Notes: a model not told the origin generated them from the letters alone. Numbered from the stretch's first letter, positions 7,649 to 17,422 are shown. The stretch: DNA of 64,000 bases from an uncultured Tissierellia bacterium (GCA_937923265.1 CALAJY010000053.1:1-64000); one strand, 5' to 3'. Numbers and translations are program-made.

Positions 7649-8691
7649 TACTTTCTCCTTTCCAAGGCCAATAAGAGCTCCCGATTCTCCTCCGGCCGCC
7701 GCACCGCGATCCGATACCAGCCGAAGCCTAAGCCATCGTAATTCGCACAATTGCGGATGGCGATCCCTTCCTCTAACAGTTCCCGATCCAGACCCGTGGG
7801 CCCGTAAAACAGCAGGAAATTGGTCTGGGAGGGGCAAACAAGAAAGCCCGCCTTCTCCAGGCCCGCCTGCAGGTTCTTCCGCTCCTCCCGAATCATCTGC
7901 TTGGCCCGTAGAAGAAAGGCATCCTCCTTTAAGGCGGCGCAGGCCCCCAGCTGGGCCGGCAGGGAGAGATTCCAGGGCTGCCCCTGCCGGCTCATCTTTT
8001 GTAACAGCTTTTCATCGGAACTCAGACCATATCCCACGCGAAGACCGGCCATTCCAAAATTTTTTGTGAAGGCCTTCAGAATAAAAAGTCCGGAAAAGGA
8101 CGCCAGGTCTTTTTTCCGACTTTGGTCCGAGTCTGCCAGATCCATGAAGCATTCGTCCAGGAACACGTGCGTCCCCTGCTCCCGACAGAGGCAGAGAAGA
8201 CGGTCCAACTCCACAGGCGGAAGCAGCCTTCCCGTGGGGTTGTTGGGATTGCAGAGGAGCAGAAGGTCGGGCTTCCGGGCCTCCAACTCCCGGGTGAGGG
8301 CCCGGGTCCAGGCAAAGTTCCGGTCTGCATCCAAAAGAATCTTCTCCAAGCGCCCTCCCACCACCTTCAGGCTTCTCTCATATTCGGAAAAGGTGGGAAC
8401 GGCTTCTAGCGCATGCCGGGGAGACAGGGCCCGCATATAGAGGTCAATCACCTCCGCCGCCCCATTCCCACAGAGGACCCAATCGGGATCCACCTGCTCT
8501 TTCTCGGCGATGCCCCCTACCAGCTCCTGACAGTAGGGATCCGGGTAATGATCCAGGCGATCACAGGACCGCTTGACCGCCTCTTTCACCGACTCCGGCG
8601 TGCCCAGCGGGTTGGTGTTCGCCGAAAAGTCGATGCGGATCGGGCGGCGGTAGCGGTCTCCCCCGTGGGGATTTTTATCATGATAAAGCAT
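7648..8691 (-). CDS. cobD: L-threonine-O-3-phosphate decarboxylase (CobD-like aminotransferase-fold enzyme)
   Basis: A 347-residue class I/II aminotransferase-fold PLP protein. IDFSANTNPLGTP near the N-terminus, LLCNPNNPTGRLLP, the Lys motif FILKAFTKNFGMAGLRVGYG and the C-terminal ILIRN-like AIRNC block match CobD, which decarboxylates threonine phosphate to aminopropanol phosphate. Histidinol-phosphate aminotransferase is the close paralogue, but the position between cbiB and cbiP argues for CobD. The ATG at 8691 is chosen because AAAGG lies six bases upstream; the ATG at 8697 is too near that site. Confidence 0.9.
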   Translation of the reverse strand: MLYHDKNPHGGDRYRRPIRIDFSANTNPLGTPESVKEAVKRSCDRLDHYPDPYCQELVGGIAEKEQVDPDWVLCGNGAAEVIDLYMRALSPRHALEAVPTFSEYERSLKVVGGRLEKILLDADRNFAWTRALTRELEARKPDLLLLCNPNNPTGRLLPPVELDRLLCLCREQGTHVFLDECFMDLADSDQSRKKDLASFSGLFILKAFTKNFGMAGLRVGYGLSSDEKLLQKMSRQGQPWNLSLPAQLGACAALKEDAFLLRAKQMIREERKNLQAGLEKAGFLVCPSQTNFLLFYGPTGLDRELLEEGIAIRNCANYDGLGFGWYRIAVRRPEENRELLLALERRK

Positions 8692-8769
8692 GTTCATCCT
8701 TTCTAGCGGGAAAAGGCGATTTGAAAGCCCTCCCCTCCCGGCGCGTTTTCCAATCCTCACAGGATCCTG

Positions 8770-9741
8770 TTACAACAAAAGGCCAAGAAGAAGACTGCTC
8801 CCCAGGCCAAACAAAAGGAGTCCCAAACAGGCCGTCCCGAGGGAGAGGCGACAGGTCTCGGCAATGTCCGAGATGCGAATCGGTCGCAGCGGGTCTCCGA
8901 TGGTCTCTTTCTTATGGAGATGGCCTCCATAGCTGGCATCCCCCGCTAATTGTACTCCCAAAAGGCCGGCAACCATGGACTCCGTCTGGGCGGAATTGGG
9001 GCTGGCATGCTTGTAGCGGTCTCTTTGAAACGTCCGCCAAGCCCGCTTCCCGTCCCAGCCTCGCAGGACCCCGGCTCCCAGAAGGAGAAGGGCACAGAGA
9101 CGGGCAGGCAAGAAGTTAAAAACATCATCCGCTTTGGCCGCAAACCGACCCAGGTGGGTGTAGGGAGGATCAATATAGCCGATCATGGAATCCATGGTAT
9201 TCACCGCCTTGTAGAGCATGGCCAGGGGAGCACCGCCCAAAAAGAGGTAAAAAAGAGGGGCGATGATCCCATCGGCGGTGTTCTCCGCCACGGTCTCCAC
9301 ACAGGCTTTCACAATCCCCTCCCGGCTTAATTCCTGGGTGTCCCTTCCCACAATCATGGAGAGGGCCTTCCGCGCCGCCGGTAAATTCCCCCTCCGTAGC
9401 GGCGGCACCACCTTCATGGTCTCCCGGCGAAGAGAGCGAATCGCCAGCATCTGCCAGGAAAATACGGTGTGGAGGAGAAAGCAGAGAATGGGATGAATCC
9501 GAAGTGCCAAAAGAAGGAGCAAGAGCGGCAGGAAAAAGCTGGCCAGGACCACCAGGAGCCAGAGCAGGCGACCCGCCCATCGCTCTCCCCCTTCGGTCTT
9601 GGGAAACAGGGACCGAAGCCCCTTCTCCAGGAAGGAGATCAGCTTTCCCATCAAAACCACGGGGTGGGGAATGGAGCGAGGATCGCCGAGAAGGAGGTCC
9701 ATAAGAAAGGCAAGGGCGATGGAAAGAAGATAGACCCGCAT
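8770..9741 (-). CDS. cbiB: Adenosylcobinamide-phosphate synthase
   Basis: A 323-residue integral membrane protein that attaches (R)-1-amino-2-propanol phosphate to adenosylcobyric acid. The family N-terminus LLLGDPRSIPHPVVLMGKLI is present, and blocks VETVAENTADGIIAPLFYLFLGG and AVNTMDSMIGY are textbook CbiB. Several hydrophobic helices run through the first 100 residues and the C-terminus. The start overlaps the preceding stop by one base (TGATG). A gap of about 78 nt separates it from cobD. Confidence 0.95.
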   Translation of the reverse strand: MRVYLLSIALAFLMDLLLGDPRSIPHPVVLMGKLISFLEKGLRSLFPKTEGGERWAGRLLWLLVVLASFFLPLLLLLLALRIHPILCFLLHTVFSWQMLAIRSLRRETMKVVPPLRRGNLPAARKALSMIVGRDTQELSREGIVKACVETVAENTADGIIAPLFYLFLGGAPLAMLYKAVNTMDSMIGYIDPPYTHLGRFAAKADDVFNFLPARLCALLLLGAGVLRGWDGKRAWRTFQRDRYKHASPNSAQTESMVAGLLGVQLAGDASYGGHLHKKETIGDPLRPIRISDIAETCRLSLGTACLGLLLFGLGSSLLLGLLL

Positions 9742-11738
9742 CAGCAGCCCTCTCCTTCCGCCGGCTCCAGGGTCACGACACTCACCGGGTTTTGACCCAT
9801 CATCAGGTGCATAGAACCAAGTTTACGGCTACGAGCCACGGTGAGACGAACCCACTCCAGGCTCCCTTCCTTTCTTTGGCCGGCCAGCTTGCTCAATGCC
9901 TGCTCGGTTTCCAAGGCAATAGCGGTGATGACCACCAGGGCCCGAGGATTTTTGGAATAGACCCGGTCCAAAATCTCTTGGAGTTTTCCCGAAGAACCGC
10001 CGATAAAGACCCGGTCGGGGGCCGGCAGATTCGCAAGGGCTTCCGGTGCGGATCCTTCCACCAACTCCAGATTCTCCACCTGCAGCCGAGACCGGTTTTC
10101 CTTCAGAAGGGCGATCGCACGGGGATTCTGTTCGATGCCGTAAACCCTACCGCGGGGACAGAGGCGGGCCAGCTCAATGCTCACCGAACCCGTCCCCGCT
10201 CCCACATCCCAGCAGACGGAATCCGCACAGGGCCTAAGCTTAGACAGGACCACCGCCCGAACCTCGCTCTTGGTCATGGGAACCGGGCGCTCCTTCTTTT
10301 GGGTCCTTTGAAAGTCCTCGTCCTTTAATCCAAACTCTCGAAGGGTTCGATCCGCCTTGTCACTTTCCACATAGCAGACACTCAGGGAAGAAAACTCCCG
10401 CTTCAAAAGCTCATGGGCCGTCCCCCGGGAAATTCTTTCCTCGGGGTAACTGAGTCTCTCCCCCACGATGACCCGGCTGGCTCCGAGGCCCGCTTCCACC
10501 ATCTTCTCCAAGAGATGGTGCATGCCACCCTTTCCACCCACCAGACAGAAGGATCTGGAATAGCGCAAAAGGTCGGGGATGGGATTGCGGTCTCTCCCAT
10601 GCAGGCTCATGCAATGGAGGTCCTCATAGGAAAGGCCCAATCGGCTGCAGAAGTAGACCAGGGAGCTCAGCCCGGGAAGGGTTCGGACCTCTTCCCCCGC
10701 CAGGTCCTGCCGGAGAGCCTCTCCGGCACTGTAGAAGCCCAGGTCTCCCGACACCAGGACCAACAGGTTTTGATATTCCGGATGGGTCTGGGCGAATTCC
10801 TTCATCTCGGCTCCCCGAAAGGAGGAAAAGGTCGGCTTTCCCGCAAAGGCAACCGCATCCAGGAGTCTTTGGCTTCCGATCACACAGTCGCAGTCCTGCA
10901 GGGCCTGATGGAGAGCCCGGGTCATGTGATCCGGGTGGCCCGGACCAAGGCCTGCGATGGTCCACCGGGGTTTCACCGTCCAGGAGAAACGGCGATAGAG
11001 CTCTCGAACGGTCTCGCGAAAGCTCAGCCCCTCTTCCTCCTCCATGGGACGGCGAATCACGACGAGCCGGCATCCCGTCTGGGCGCAGGCCCGGACTTTT
11101 TCCTGCATGCCTCCGCTGGCTCCCCCGTCCTTGGTCAAGAGGATTTTCGCTCCCGTCTGCCTCAAAAACGTGACGTTGGTCTCGGTGGAGAAAGGCCCCT
11201 GCATGGCAATGATATGGGAGGGCTCCAGGCCCACCTCCTTGCACATCACAAGGGAGCTCTCCATGGGGAGGACGCGCGCATAGGCCCTCGTCGAAAAATT
11301 CTCGATGTCGGAAAGCGTGGGCAGGTCCTTGCTCCCCGTTGTGAGCAGAATGGGTCCTTCCATCCGGCTCAGCAGGGTCACGGCCTCTTGGGCATCTTTG
11401 ACGTAGGAAGCACCGGGAATCCGAGACGCCTCTTCCCTCTTCAGGCGCAGATAGGGCAGGCCCTCCTCCTGACAGACCTTCTGCAGCGATCCCGTGATAT
11501 GGGTGGCATAGGGATGGGTGGCATCGATGACCAGGGAAAAGGAGTGGCTGCGAAAGAGCTTTCGTAACTCTTCCGGCTTCTTTCTTCCCGCCAGCACATG
11601 CAGCCGGTCCCCCTGCTCAAGAAGGCTTTCTCCATATTCCGTGGCAACGGAAACGGTGACCGCAACCTCCTGATTCTGAAAATAGCGGAGCAGGGACCGC
11701 CCTTCCGCAGTCCCTGCAAAGATACAGATCTCATCCAT
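9741..11738 (-). CDS. cbiJET: Triple fusion: cobalt-precorrin-6A reductase + cobalt-precorrin-7 C5-methyltransferase + C15-methyltransferase/decarboxylase
   Basis: A 665-residue fusion. Residues 1 to about 255 are CbiJ (precorrin-6A reductase; ICIFAGTAEGRSLL at the N-terminus). Residues about 258-460 are CbiE (WTIAGLGPGHPDHMTRA, SAM-dependent methyltransferase fold). Residues about 465-665 are CbiT (DVGAGTGSVSIELARL SAM site, VFIGGSSGKLQEIL). Together they reduce cobalt-precorrin-6A and then methylate C5 and C15 and decarboxylate. CbiE-CbiT fusions (CobL) are common; CbiJ at the N-terminus is less so. It overlaps cbiH by 8 bases and cbiB by 1. No frameshift is seen at domain borders. Confidence 0.93.
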   Translation of the reverse strand: MDEICIFAGTAEGRSLLRYFQNQEVAVTVSVATEYGESLLEQGDRLHVLAGRKKPEELRKLFRSHSFSLVIDATHPYATHITGSLQKVCQEEGLPYLRLKREEASRIPGASYVKDAQEAVTLLSRMEGPILLTTGSKDLPTLSDIENFSTRAYARVLPMESSLVMCKEVGLEPSHIIAMQGPFSTETNVTFLRQTGAKILLTKDGGASGGMQEKVRACAQTGCRLVVIRRPMEEEEGLSFRETVRELYRRFSWTVKPRWTIAGLGPGHPDHMTRALHQALQDCDCVIGSQRLLDAVAFAGKPTFSSFRGAEMKEFAQTHPEYQNLLVLVSGDLGFYSAGEALRQDLAGEEVRTLPGLSSLVYFCSRLGLSYEDLHCMSLHGRDRNPIPDLLRYSRSFCLVGGKGGMHHLLEKMVEAGLGASRVIVGERLSYPEERISRGTAHELLKREFSSLSVCYVESDKADRTLREFGLKDEDFQRTQKKERPVPMTKSEVRAVVLSKLRPCADSVCWDVGAGTGSVSIELARLCPRGRVYGIEQNPRAIALLKENRSRLQVENLELVEGSAPEALANLPAPDRVFIGGSSGKLQEILDRVYSKNPRALVVITAIALETEQALSKLAGQRKEGSLEWVRLTVARSRKLGSMHLMMGQNPVSVVTLEPAEGEGC

Positions 11739-12462
11739 GATGGTAGCCCCTGGGCGTTACCATGCGACCGGCGATTTCCCGGGTCATGGCGTTGCCGATA
11801 AAAACGGTGGTAAACATGTCGGCGGGATACTCTTCCAGATCCTTCAGGGGGAGGAGCTTCCAGGCCTCCCCCTCTCGGCCGATCTGGTGGCAGACCCCAC
11901 AAAGCCGGTCCGGAGGAAGAACGGTGAGCAGTATCCGGACGGCTCGTTTCAGGTGGTCCGGTCGGGTTTTGCTCCGGGGATTGTAGATGGCGATGCAAAA
12001 GTCCCCTTCTGCCGCCTTCTCCAGCCGCTTCTCAATGAGGTCCCAGGGGGTCAGCCGGTCGCTCAGGCTGATGAGGGCGGTGTCGTGGGTCATGGGCGAG
12101 CCCAACAGGGCCGCACCGGCAAAGGCCGCCGAAATTCCGGGCAAGACCCGAATCTCCGGCTCCTTTTTCTCTCCCCGTAGCTCAAAGAGCAGGGAGGCCA
12201 TGCCGTACAGGCCACTGTCTCCGGAGGAGACCATGACCACCTTCTTGCCCTTCTCGGCCTCGGCCAGGGCCATGGAACACCGTTTCACCTCACCGGTCAT
12301 GGGGGTGCTCAGAAACTCCTTATCCGGATAGTCCTGCCGCAAGAGGTCCAAATAGACGGTATAGCCCACAATCGTATCGCAATCCTGTAACGCCCGGGCC
12401 ACCCCGAGGGTCATGTTTTCCCGATTTCCCGGGCCCATGCCGCAAACGAATAATTCAGTCAA
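11731..12462 (-). CDS. cbiH: Cobalt-precorrin-3 C17-methyltransferase
   Basis: A 243-residue tetrapyrrole methylase that methylates C17 and drives ring contraction. The N-terminal CGMGPGNRENMTLGVARAL, the GYTVYLDLL block, the SSGDSGLYGMA loop and PGISAAFAGAALLGSPMTHD are those of CobJ/CbiH. The length fits. It overlaps cbiG by 8 bases and cbiJET by 8 bases, so the three are translationally coupled. Confidence 0.95.
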   Translation of the reverse strand: MTELFVCGMGPGNRENMTLGVARALQDCDTIVGYTVYLDLLRQDYPDKEFLSTPMTGEVKRCSMALAEAEKGKKVVMVSSGDSGLYGMASLLFELRGEKKEPEIRVLPGISAAFAGAALLGSPMTHDTALISLSDRLTPWDLIEKRLEKAAEGDFCIAIYNPRSKTRPDHLKRAVRILLTVLPPDRLCGVCHQIGREGEAWKLLPLKDLEEYPADMFTTVFIGNAMTREIAGRMVTPRGYHHG

Positions 12463-13501
12463 AGTGTATCTTCCTTTCCTCCAAGGAGAGAGCGACCGTG
12501 ACGCCCTCCCTCGCCTGCTTTTTCACCAACAGTTTTCCCCCTCCGGCACAGGCCGCCCGTTCCGCCACCGAATCGACCCCCGTGACGGATTTTACAAAGT
12601 CCGAGGAGGTAAAGGTTCCCGGCACCTCCTGCAGCTCCTGCACCCGATAAAAGCTAATGGGAAGAGAATGGCCTCGGCAGAAGGCCAAGAGTCCCTCCTC
12701 CCCTTTCTTCAAATCAATCGAAGCCACGTCCCGGATGGCTCGAACGTCCAAATCATGAGCCGCGAGCGTCTCCGAAACGAGCGCTTCGATGTTTTCCCGA
12801 GCTGTCCCCCGGCGGCAGCCAATCCCCAGGTGAAGAAGGGGGGGAATCACCCTAAGGGAGAGGGGGCTCTTGCTCCGATAGACTCCCACATAGAGCCCAA
12901 TGCCCTCCTCGTAATCCCGGGCCTTCCGCAGTCCCGCGGGCAGAGGGCCCTCCACGGGGAACTCACATTCCAGGGGAAGGTCTTTCTCCAGAATGGCGGC
13001 GGAAAAAAGCTTGGCTTCCTTCAGGGAAGAGAGGCGAAAGCCCTGCTCAGCCGCCCAGCGGTCCACGGAAAATCGACCGTTGACATCCGTTGCCGTTGTG
13101 ATCACGGGACAGGCCCCGATCTTTTCCGCCAGCCAGCGGGCATAACGATTCGCGCCTCCGATGTGGCCCGAGAGCAGGGCGATGGTGAAGTTGGCTCCCT
13201 CATCCACCACCAAGACGGCGGGATCCTGTGCCTTGCTCACAAGAAAGGGAGCGATCTCCCGAACCGCCAGCCCACAGGAGGACACAAAGAGGAGCAGGTC
13301 CGACGTCTGAAAGCAAGTCCCATAATAGGGGCGGGAGGGCTTGGGAATACAGCAAAAACCCTTTTTGTCCGCGCCTAATTCCTCAAAGAGCCGGGAGGAA
13401 GTGGACTTCTTGCAGGTCCAGCCTTCTTCGGACATGATGCTCTCCATCCGGTTCGCCGTTTCCATGCCTCGGAGCGAGAAAGCAAATAAAGCGGCTTTCA
13501 T
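12455..13501 (-). CDS. cbiG: Cobalt-precorrin-5A hydrolase
   Basis: A 348-residue CbiG that opens the delta-lactone of cobalt-precorrin-5A with loss of acetaldehyde. The central SSCGLAVREIAPFL...VVDEGANFTIALLSGHIGGAN segment and the C-terminal HLGIGCRRGTARENIEALV domain (CobE-like) are both present, so the protein is full length. It overlaps cbiF by 4 bases and cbiH by 8. Confidence 0.93.
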   Translation of the reverse strand: MKAALFAFSLRGMETANRMESIMSEEGWTCKKSTSSRLFEELGADKKGFCCIPKPSRPYYGTCFQTSDLLLFVSSCGLAVREIAPFLVSKAQDPAVLVVDEGANFTIALLSGHIGGANRYARWLAEKIGACPVITTATDVNGRFSVDRWAAEQGFRLSSLKEAKLFSAAILEKDLPLECEFPVEGPLPAGLRKARDYEEGIGLYVGVYRSKSPLSLRVIPPLLHLGIGCRRGTARENIEALVSETLAAHDLDVRAIRDVASIDLKKGEEGLLAFCRGHSLPISFYRVQELQEVPGTFTSSDFVKSVTGVDSVAERAACAGGGKLLVKKQAREGVTVALSLEERKIHFD

Positions 13502-14253
13502 TCCGTTGCCTCCCGAAAGCCCGTGCTGAAATCGGGGGCGTAGAGCCGGGATCGAGCGATATTCTCCCCCAAGCAGTCTCCGATGATCAAAAGGGCAAGA
13601 TTGCGGATTCCATTCTCTTCCGCGGCTTGGTGGAGCGTTCCCACCGTGCAGTACACCTTTTTCTCATCCGGCCAGGTGGCCTTATAGACGATGGCCGCCG
13701 GCGTGTCCTCCGCATAGCCGCCCTCCAGGAGCTTCTCCCGGACCTTATCGGTCATCCCCGCACTGAGGAAGAGGACCATCGTCGACCGGTGGCTGGCCAG
13801 CTTATCCAGAGACTCCCTTTCCGGGACGGGCGTTCTGCCCTCCATGCGGCTGATGATCACGGTTTGCGACTGCTCCGGCAGGGTGAATTCGGCCTTCAGG
13901 GAAGCGGCCGCCCCACAGAAGGAACTCACGCCCGGCGTCACGTCATACTCGATGCACTCCCGGTCGAGAAGGTCGAACTGTTCCCGCACGGCCCCGTAGA
14001 TACTGGAGTCCCCGGTGTGGAGGCGGACAATCTGCTTGTTCTCCTTCAAGCCCCGATGGATAACCTCCATCACTTCCTCCAGGGTCATCTTGGCGCTGTT
14101 GTAAATCTCGCAGTCCTCTTTGGCATAGGAGAGCAGGTCGGGATTGACCAGGGATCCCGCATAGATAATGATGTCCGCTTCCTCCAGGTAGCGGGCCCCC
14201 CGCACCGTAATCAGGTCCACAGCACCGCTTCCGGCACCCACAAAATGAATCAT
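13498..14253 (-). CDS. cbiF: Cobalt-precorrin-4 C11-methyltransferase
   Basis: A 251-residue tetrapyrrole methylase with the CbiF/CobM N-terminus IHFVGAGSGAVDLITVRGARYL, then YAGSLVNPDLL, the HTGDSSIYGAVREQ loop and TPGVSSFCGAAASL. The ATG at 14253 overlaps the cbiD stop as ATGA and has AGGAG upstream. Length and motifs are complete. Confidence 0.95.
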   Translation of the reverse strand: MIHFVGAGSGAVDLITVRGARYLEEADIIIYAGSLVNPDLLSYAKEDCEIYNSAKMTLEEVMEVIHRGLKENKQIVRLHTGDSSIYGAVREQFDLLDRECIEYDVTPGVSSFCGAAASLKAEFTLPEQSQTVIISRMEGRTPVPERESLDKLASHRSTMVLFLSAGMTDKVREKLLEGGYAEDTPAAIVYKATWPDEKKVYCTVGTLHQAAEENGIRNLALLIIGDCLGENIARSRLYAPDFSTGFREATE

Positions 14254-15398
14254 CCTTGTTCTCCTCTCTCCCACAGCTCTCGCAGTTCCCGGATCAGGGA
14301 ATCCGCTCCCGAGCTCTTCGCCAACCGTCCATACACCTTGGAAAAAATCAGCATCTCGATCTCCAGATTTTCCGCCCGGTGTCTCACGTTTTTCATCGCT
14401 TTTTCCAATACCCGGTTCATGGTTCTTTCCATCAGTCCATGATCCTGTAAAATGCGGAGTCCCTCATCGCAGGCCGCACTATCCAAGATTTGCAGGATGG
14501 GGGCTCCCGAAAGGCCGAGGGCGGCTCCCTGCGCCGCTAAGATTTCCATCCGACAATCCCCATACTTGGAGTGTGTGTTCATTATGTTTCCCGAAAGCTT
14601 CACCAGCTTTCCCACATGGCCCACCAGAAGGACCTTTCGAAAGCCCAGCTCTTCCGCGATATCCAGAGAATCCCCGATGTAGTTGGAGGTCTGCACCGCA
14701 CGGTTCGCATCCATGCCCAGCCCCATCTTGATAAAGTCCGACCCATAGTTCCCGGGAGTGAGCAGTAGACTGTCTTCTCCCAGCGCCCGGCGCTGTTTCA
14801 TCTCCACCCGAATGGTATCCACCAGGGCCTTCTCACTCATGGGCTCCACGATTCCGGTGGTTCCGAGAATCGAAATCCCGCCTTCAATGCCCAGCCTGGG
14901 GTTAAAGGTCTTTTTTGCGAGCTTTTCTCCCTCCGGCACCTCGATCAGCACCGAGAAGCCCCCGGGAGCATCCAGAAGAGACCGAACTTCCTCCACCGCC
15001 TCCCGGATCATCTTCCGGGGCACGCGATTGATGGCAGCGGCTCCCACTGGTTGGTCCAGACCCCGTTTTGTGACCCGTCCGACCCCCTTTCCCCCGTCGA
15101 TCTCCACGCCCTCCGTCTCTTTCCGACTGACAGTGGAAAAGACCAGGCTGCCTCCGGTGACATCCGGATCATCGCCACAGTCCTTACGGACGGCACAGCG
15201 CACCCAGTCTTCACCGCGGCTGATTTCCAGTAACTGCAGGTGAAGCTCCGTCCCCTTGGGCGTTTGCAGGGAGATTTTCTCTTTTGTTTTTCCCGTGAGA
15301 AGCATCCAGCAGGCCGCCTTGCTGGCTGCCGCCGCACAGCTTCCCGTGGTATATCCCTTTCTGAGCATTTTTCCGTCCTTGTGAACATACCGGTCCAT
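14250..15398 (-). CDS. cbiD: Cobalt-precorrin-5B C1-methyltransferase
   Basis: A 382-residue CbiD. The signature LRKGYTTGSCAAAASKAA lies near residue 13, followed by CAVRKDCGDDPDVT and the central VTKRGLDQPVG and GTTGIVEPMSEKAL blocks. The start at 15398 is chosen for the GGGAGGAGG site eight bases upstream. It uses SAM to methylate C1 in the oxygen-independent route, so this gene alone marks the pathway as anaerobic. It follows cbiC after 32 nt. Confidence 0.95.
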   Translation of the reverse strand: MDRYVHKDGKMLRKGYTTGSCAAAASKAACWMLLTGKTKEKISLQTPKGTELHLQLLEISRGEDWVRCAVRKDCGDDPDVTGGSLVFSTVSRKETEGVEIDGGKGVGRVTKRGLDQPVGAAAINRVPRKMIREAVEEVRSLLDAPGGFSVLIEVPEGEKLAKKTFNPRLGIEGGISILGTTGIVEPMSEKALVDTIRVEMKQRRALGEDSLLLTPGNYGSDFIKMGLGMDANRAVQTSNYIGDSLDIAEELGFRKVLLVGHVGKLVKLSGNIMNTHSKYGDCRMEILAAQGAALGLSGAPILQILDSAACDEGLRILQDHGLMERTMNRVLEKAMKNVRHRAENLEIEMLIFSKVYGRLAKSSGADSLIRELRELWERGEQG

Positions 15399-15430
15399 GA
15401 ACGCACCTCCTCCCTTCCCGTTTGCTTTTC

Positions 15431-16051
15431 CTATCTCTTGATCTGGTAGAGAAGGGCATTGCAAATGGCGGCGGCAATATTGCTGCCCCCTTTTCGCCCC
15501 CGGGCGATGATGGAGGGCACCGGAAGCTCCAGTATGGCTTCCTTGCTCTCCACCACATGGACAAAGCCCACGGGGACACCGATGATGGCGACGGGCCGTA
15601 ACCCCTCTTCTCTCACCAGCCGGTCCAGGGTGAGAAGGGCGGTCGGGGCATTTCCGATGGCGAACAGGCAGGGCTTCTTGAGCTTGGCGGCCTTCTCCAT
15701 GGATACGCTGGCCCGGGTAATGCCCCTTGCCTTGGCCTCGCTTGCCACATCCTCATCGGACATGAAGCAATGAACCTCTCCCCCCAGGTCTCCCAGAATC
15801 CGTTTGTTGATGCCGGATTTGGCCATCTGGGTGTCCGTTACGATGTCCGCCCCCCGGCGGAGGGCCTCCAGGCACTTTTCCACCACATGATCCGAAAAGG
15901 TGAGATTCTCCACATAGTCAAAATCCGCGCTGGTATGGATGCAGCGCTTGATGATCGGTTCCTGAACGGGATCGAGCTTCCGGTCCCCCAGGATTTCCTG
16001 AATGATGGCAAAGCTTCGCTGTTCGATTTCCGCTGGTTTTAAAAGTTCCAT
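15431..16051 (-). CDS. cbiC: Cobalt-precorrin-8 methylmutase
   Basis: A 206-residue CbiC that moves the methyl group from C11 to C12 to give cobyrinate. The catalytic His region IKRCIHTSADFDY lies near residue 40, DIVTDTQMAKSGI and GNAPTALLTLDRLV follow, and GVPVGFVHVVESKE near the C-terminus is typical. It starts one base after the cbiA stop. Confidence 0.95.
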   Translation of the reverse strand: MELLKPAEIEQRSFAIIQEILGDRKLDPVQEPIIKRCIHTSADFDYVENLTFSDHVVEKCLEALRRGADIVTDTQMAKSGINKRILGDLGGEVHCFMSDEDVASEAKARGITRASVSMEKAAKLKKPCLFAIGNAPTALLTLDRLVREEGLRPVAIIGVPVGFVHVVESKEAILELPVPSIIARGRKGGSNIAAAICNALLYQIKR

Positions 16052-17422
16052 TTACTTCCCTTCCTCTCTCTTCTTCTGAAAATTCAGGCAGGCTTGGTAG
16101 AAGCGTGCCGCGAGTTTCGCTTCCGAAAAAAAAGCCAGATGGGGATAGCCCGCATAGAGATGGTCGTTGCAGTAGGCAACCGGCCAGGACCTGCCGGACT
16201 GCTTGCGGGCCCGGTAGCTCTTTCCCCGAAGGCTTGCATCGTAATAGTGAAACTCGTGGGCCGGGACCTCTTCTCCTTTTTTCAAGAGCATGCTGTCTTC
16301 CTCGGCAGTGAGGGTGACATAGCCGAAGCGGACCAGGTGTCCCTGGTTTTCACAACCGCCCGGAAAGAAACCCACCGCCTCCTTGCCGTCAATCTCTTGC
16401 GTTAAGGCCATAAAGCCCCCACACTCCGCGATACAGGGCAGGCCCCGGTCCAGGCTTTCTTTGAGGCTTGCCCGCATGGATTCATTGGCCTGAAACCGGT
16501 CCATGTACAATTCGGGATAGCCACCGCCCAGGTAGAGACCGTCGAGCTTCTCGGGAAGGGCCGCATCGTCCAGGGGACTGAATTCCACCAGCTCTGCCCC
16601 CAATTGCCGGAGGGCCAGAAGATTCTCCTCATAGTAGAAACAGAAGGCCCGATCTCGGGCAAGGCCGATACGAACGGCCGCGTCCTGTTTTTGAAAGGGA
16701 GAGGCCGTAATCTCCAGATCCGGGGCCGAGGCAGCCAGCCGCAACAGGCCCTCTCGGTCGATATTCTCTTCCACCAATTGGGAGAGGCGGCGTAGTGTTT
16801 TCTGTAAATCCGTTAGCTCCTCGGGCCGTTGCAGGCCCAGGTAACGAGACCCCAGCCCCACCGCCTCGTCCTTCGGCAGAAAGCCCAGGGGAAGCAGGCG
16901 ATCCCCGAAATGGTCCGAAACGGCCTCCTTTAAACGGTCGTAAACACCCTTGCTCACCCGGTTGAAAATCACGCCACGAATCCCGCTTCCCGGTTCAAAA
17001 TTGAAAAAGCCCTCCAAGAGGGCCAGAAGAGACCGGGCTGCTCCCCTTCCATTGACCACCAAAACCACCGGCGTTTGCGTCCGTCGGGCCAGGGCAAAGG
17101 AACTCGCTTCGCTGCTTGTGAAATCCAGGCCATCATAATAGCCCATCACGCCCTCGAGAAGGGTCAGGTCCCGCTGGGCGGCATTATACCCCAGCAGGTA
17201 GCGCAGGGTCTCATCCTCATAGAAGAAGGGATCCAGATTCCCCGAGGGGGCGCCAATGGCTTTGCTGTGGAACATGGGGTCGATGTAATCGGGTCCCACC
17301 TTAAACGCCCGGAGGCGAAAGTGATGATCCAGAAGATTTTTTAAAAGAGCGGAAACCAGGGTGGTCTTTCCGCAACCACTGTTCGTTCCCGCAATCATGA
17401 TTCTGGGACAAACCTGTTTCAT
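16052..17422 (-). CDS. cbiA: Cobyrinic acid a,c-diamide synthase
   Basis: A 456-residue glutamine-dependent amidase. The N-terminal P-loop is GTNSGCGKTTLVSALL, the middle has VVNGRGAARSLLALLEGF, and the C-terminal amidotransferase has GGGYPELYMDRF and the nucleophile Cys in CIAECGGFMAL. The start at 17422 has GGAGAGGAG upstream. It acts on cobyrinate before adenosylation. Confidence 0.95.
   Translation of the reverse strand: MKQVCPRIMIAGTNSGCGKTTLVSALLKNLLDHHFRLRAFKVGPDYIDPMFHSKAIGAPSGNLDPFFYEDETLRYLLGYNAAQRDLTLLEGVMGYYDGLDFTSSEASSFALARRTQTPVVLVVNGRGAARSLLALLEGFFNFEPGSGIRGVIFNRVSKGVYDRLKEAVSDHFGDRLLPLGFLPKDEAVGLGSRYLGLQRPEELTDLQKTLRRLSQLVEENIDREGLLRLAASAPDLEITASPFQKQDAAVRIGLARDRAFCFYYEENLLALRQLGAELVEFSPLDDAALPEKLDGLYLGGGYPELYMDRFQANESMRASLKESLDRGLPCIAECGGFMALTQEIDGKEAVGFFPGGCENQGHLVRFGYVTLTAEEDSMLLKKGEEVPAHEFHYYDASLRGKSYRARKQSGRSWPVAYCNDHLYAGYPHLAFFSEAKLAARFYQACLNFQKKREEGK

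Noticed and set aside
10413..11567. 384-codon plus-strand open frame
   Set aside because: Entirely antisense to the cbiJET fusion, whose three domains are clearly recognisable.
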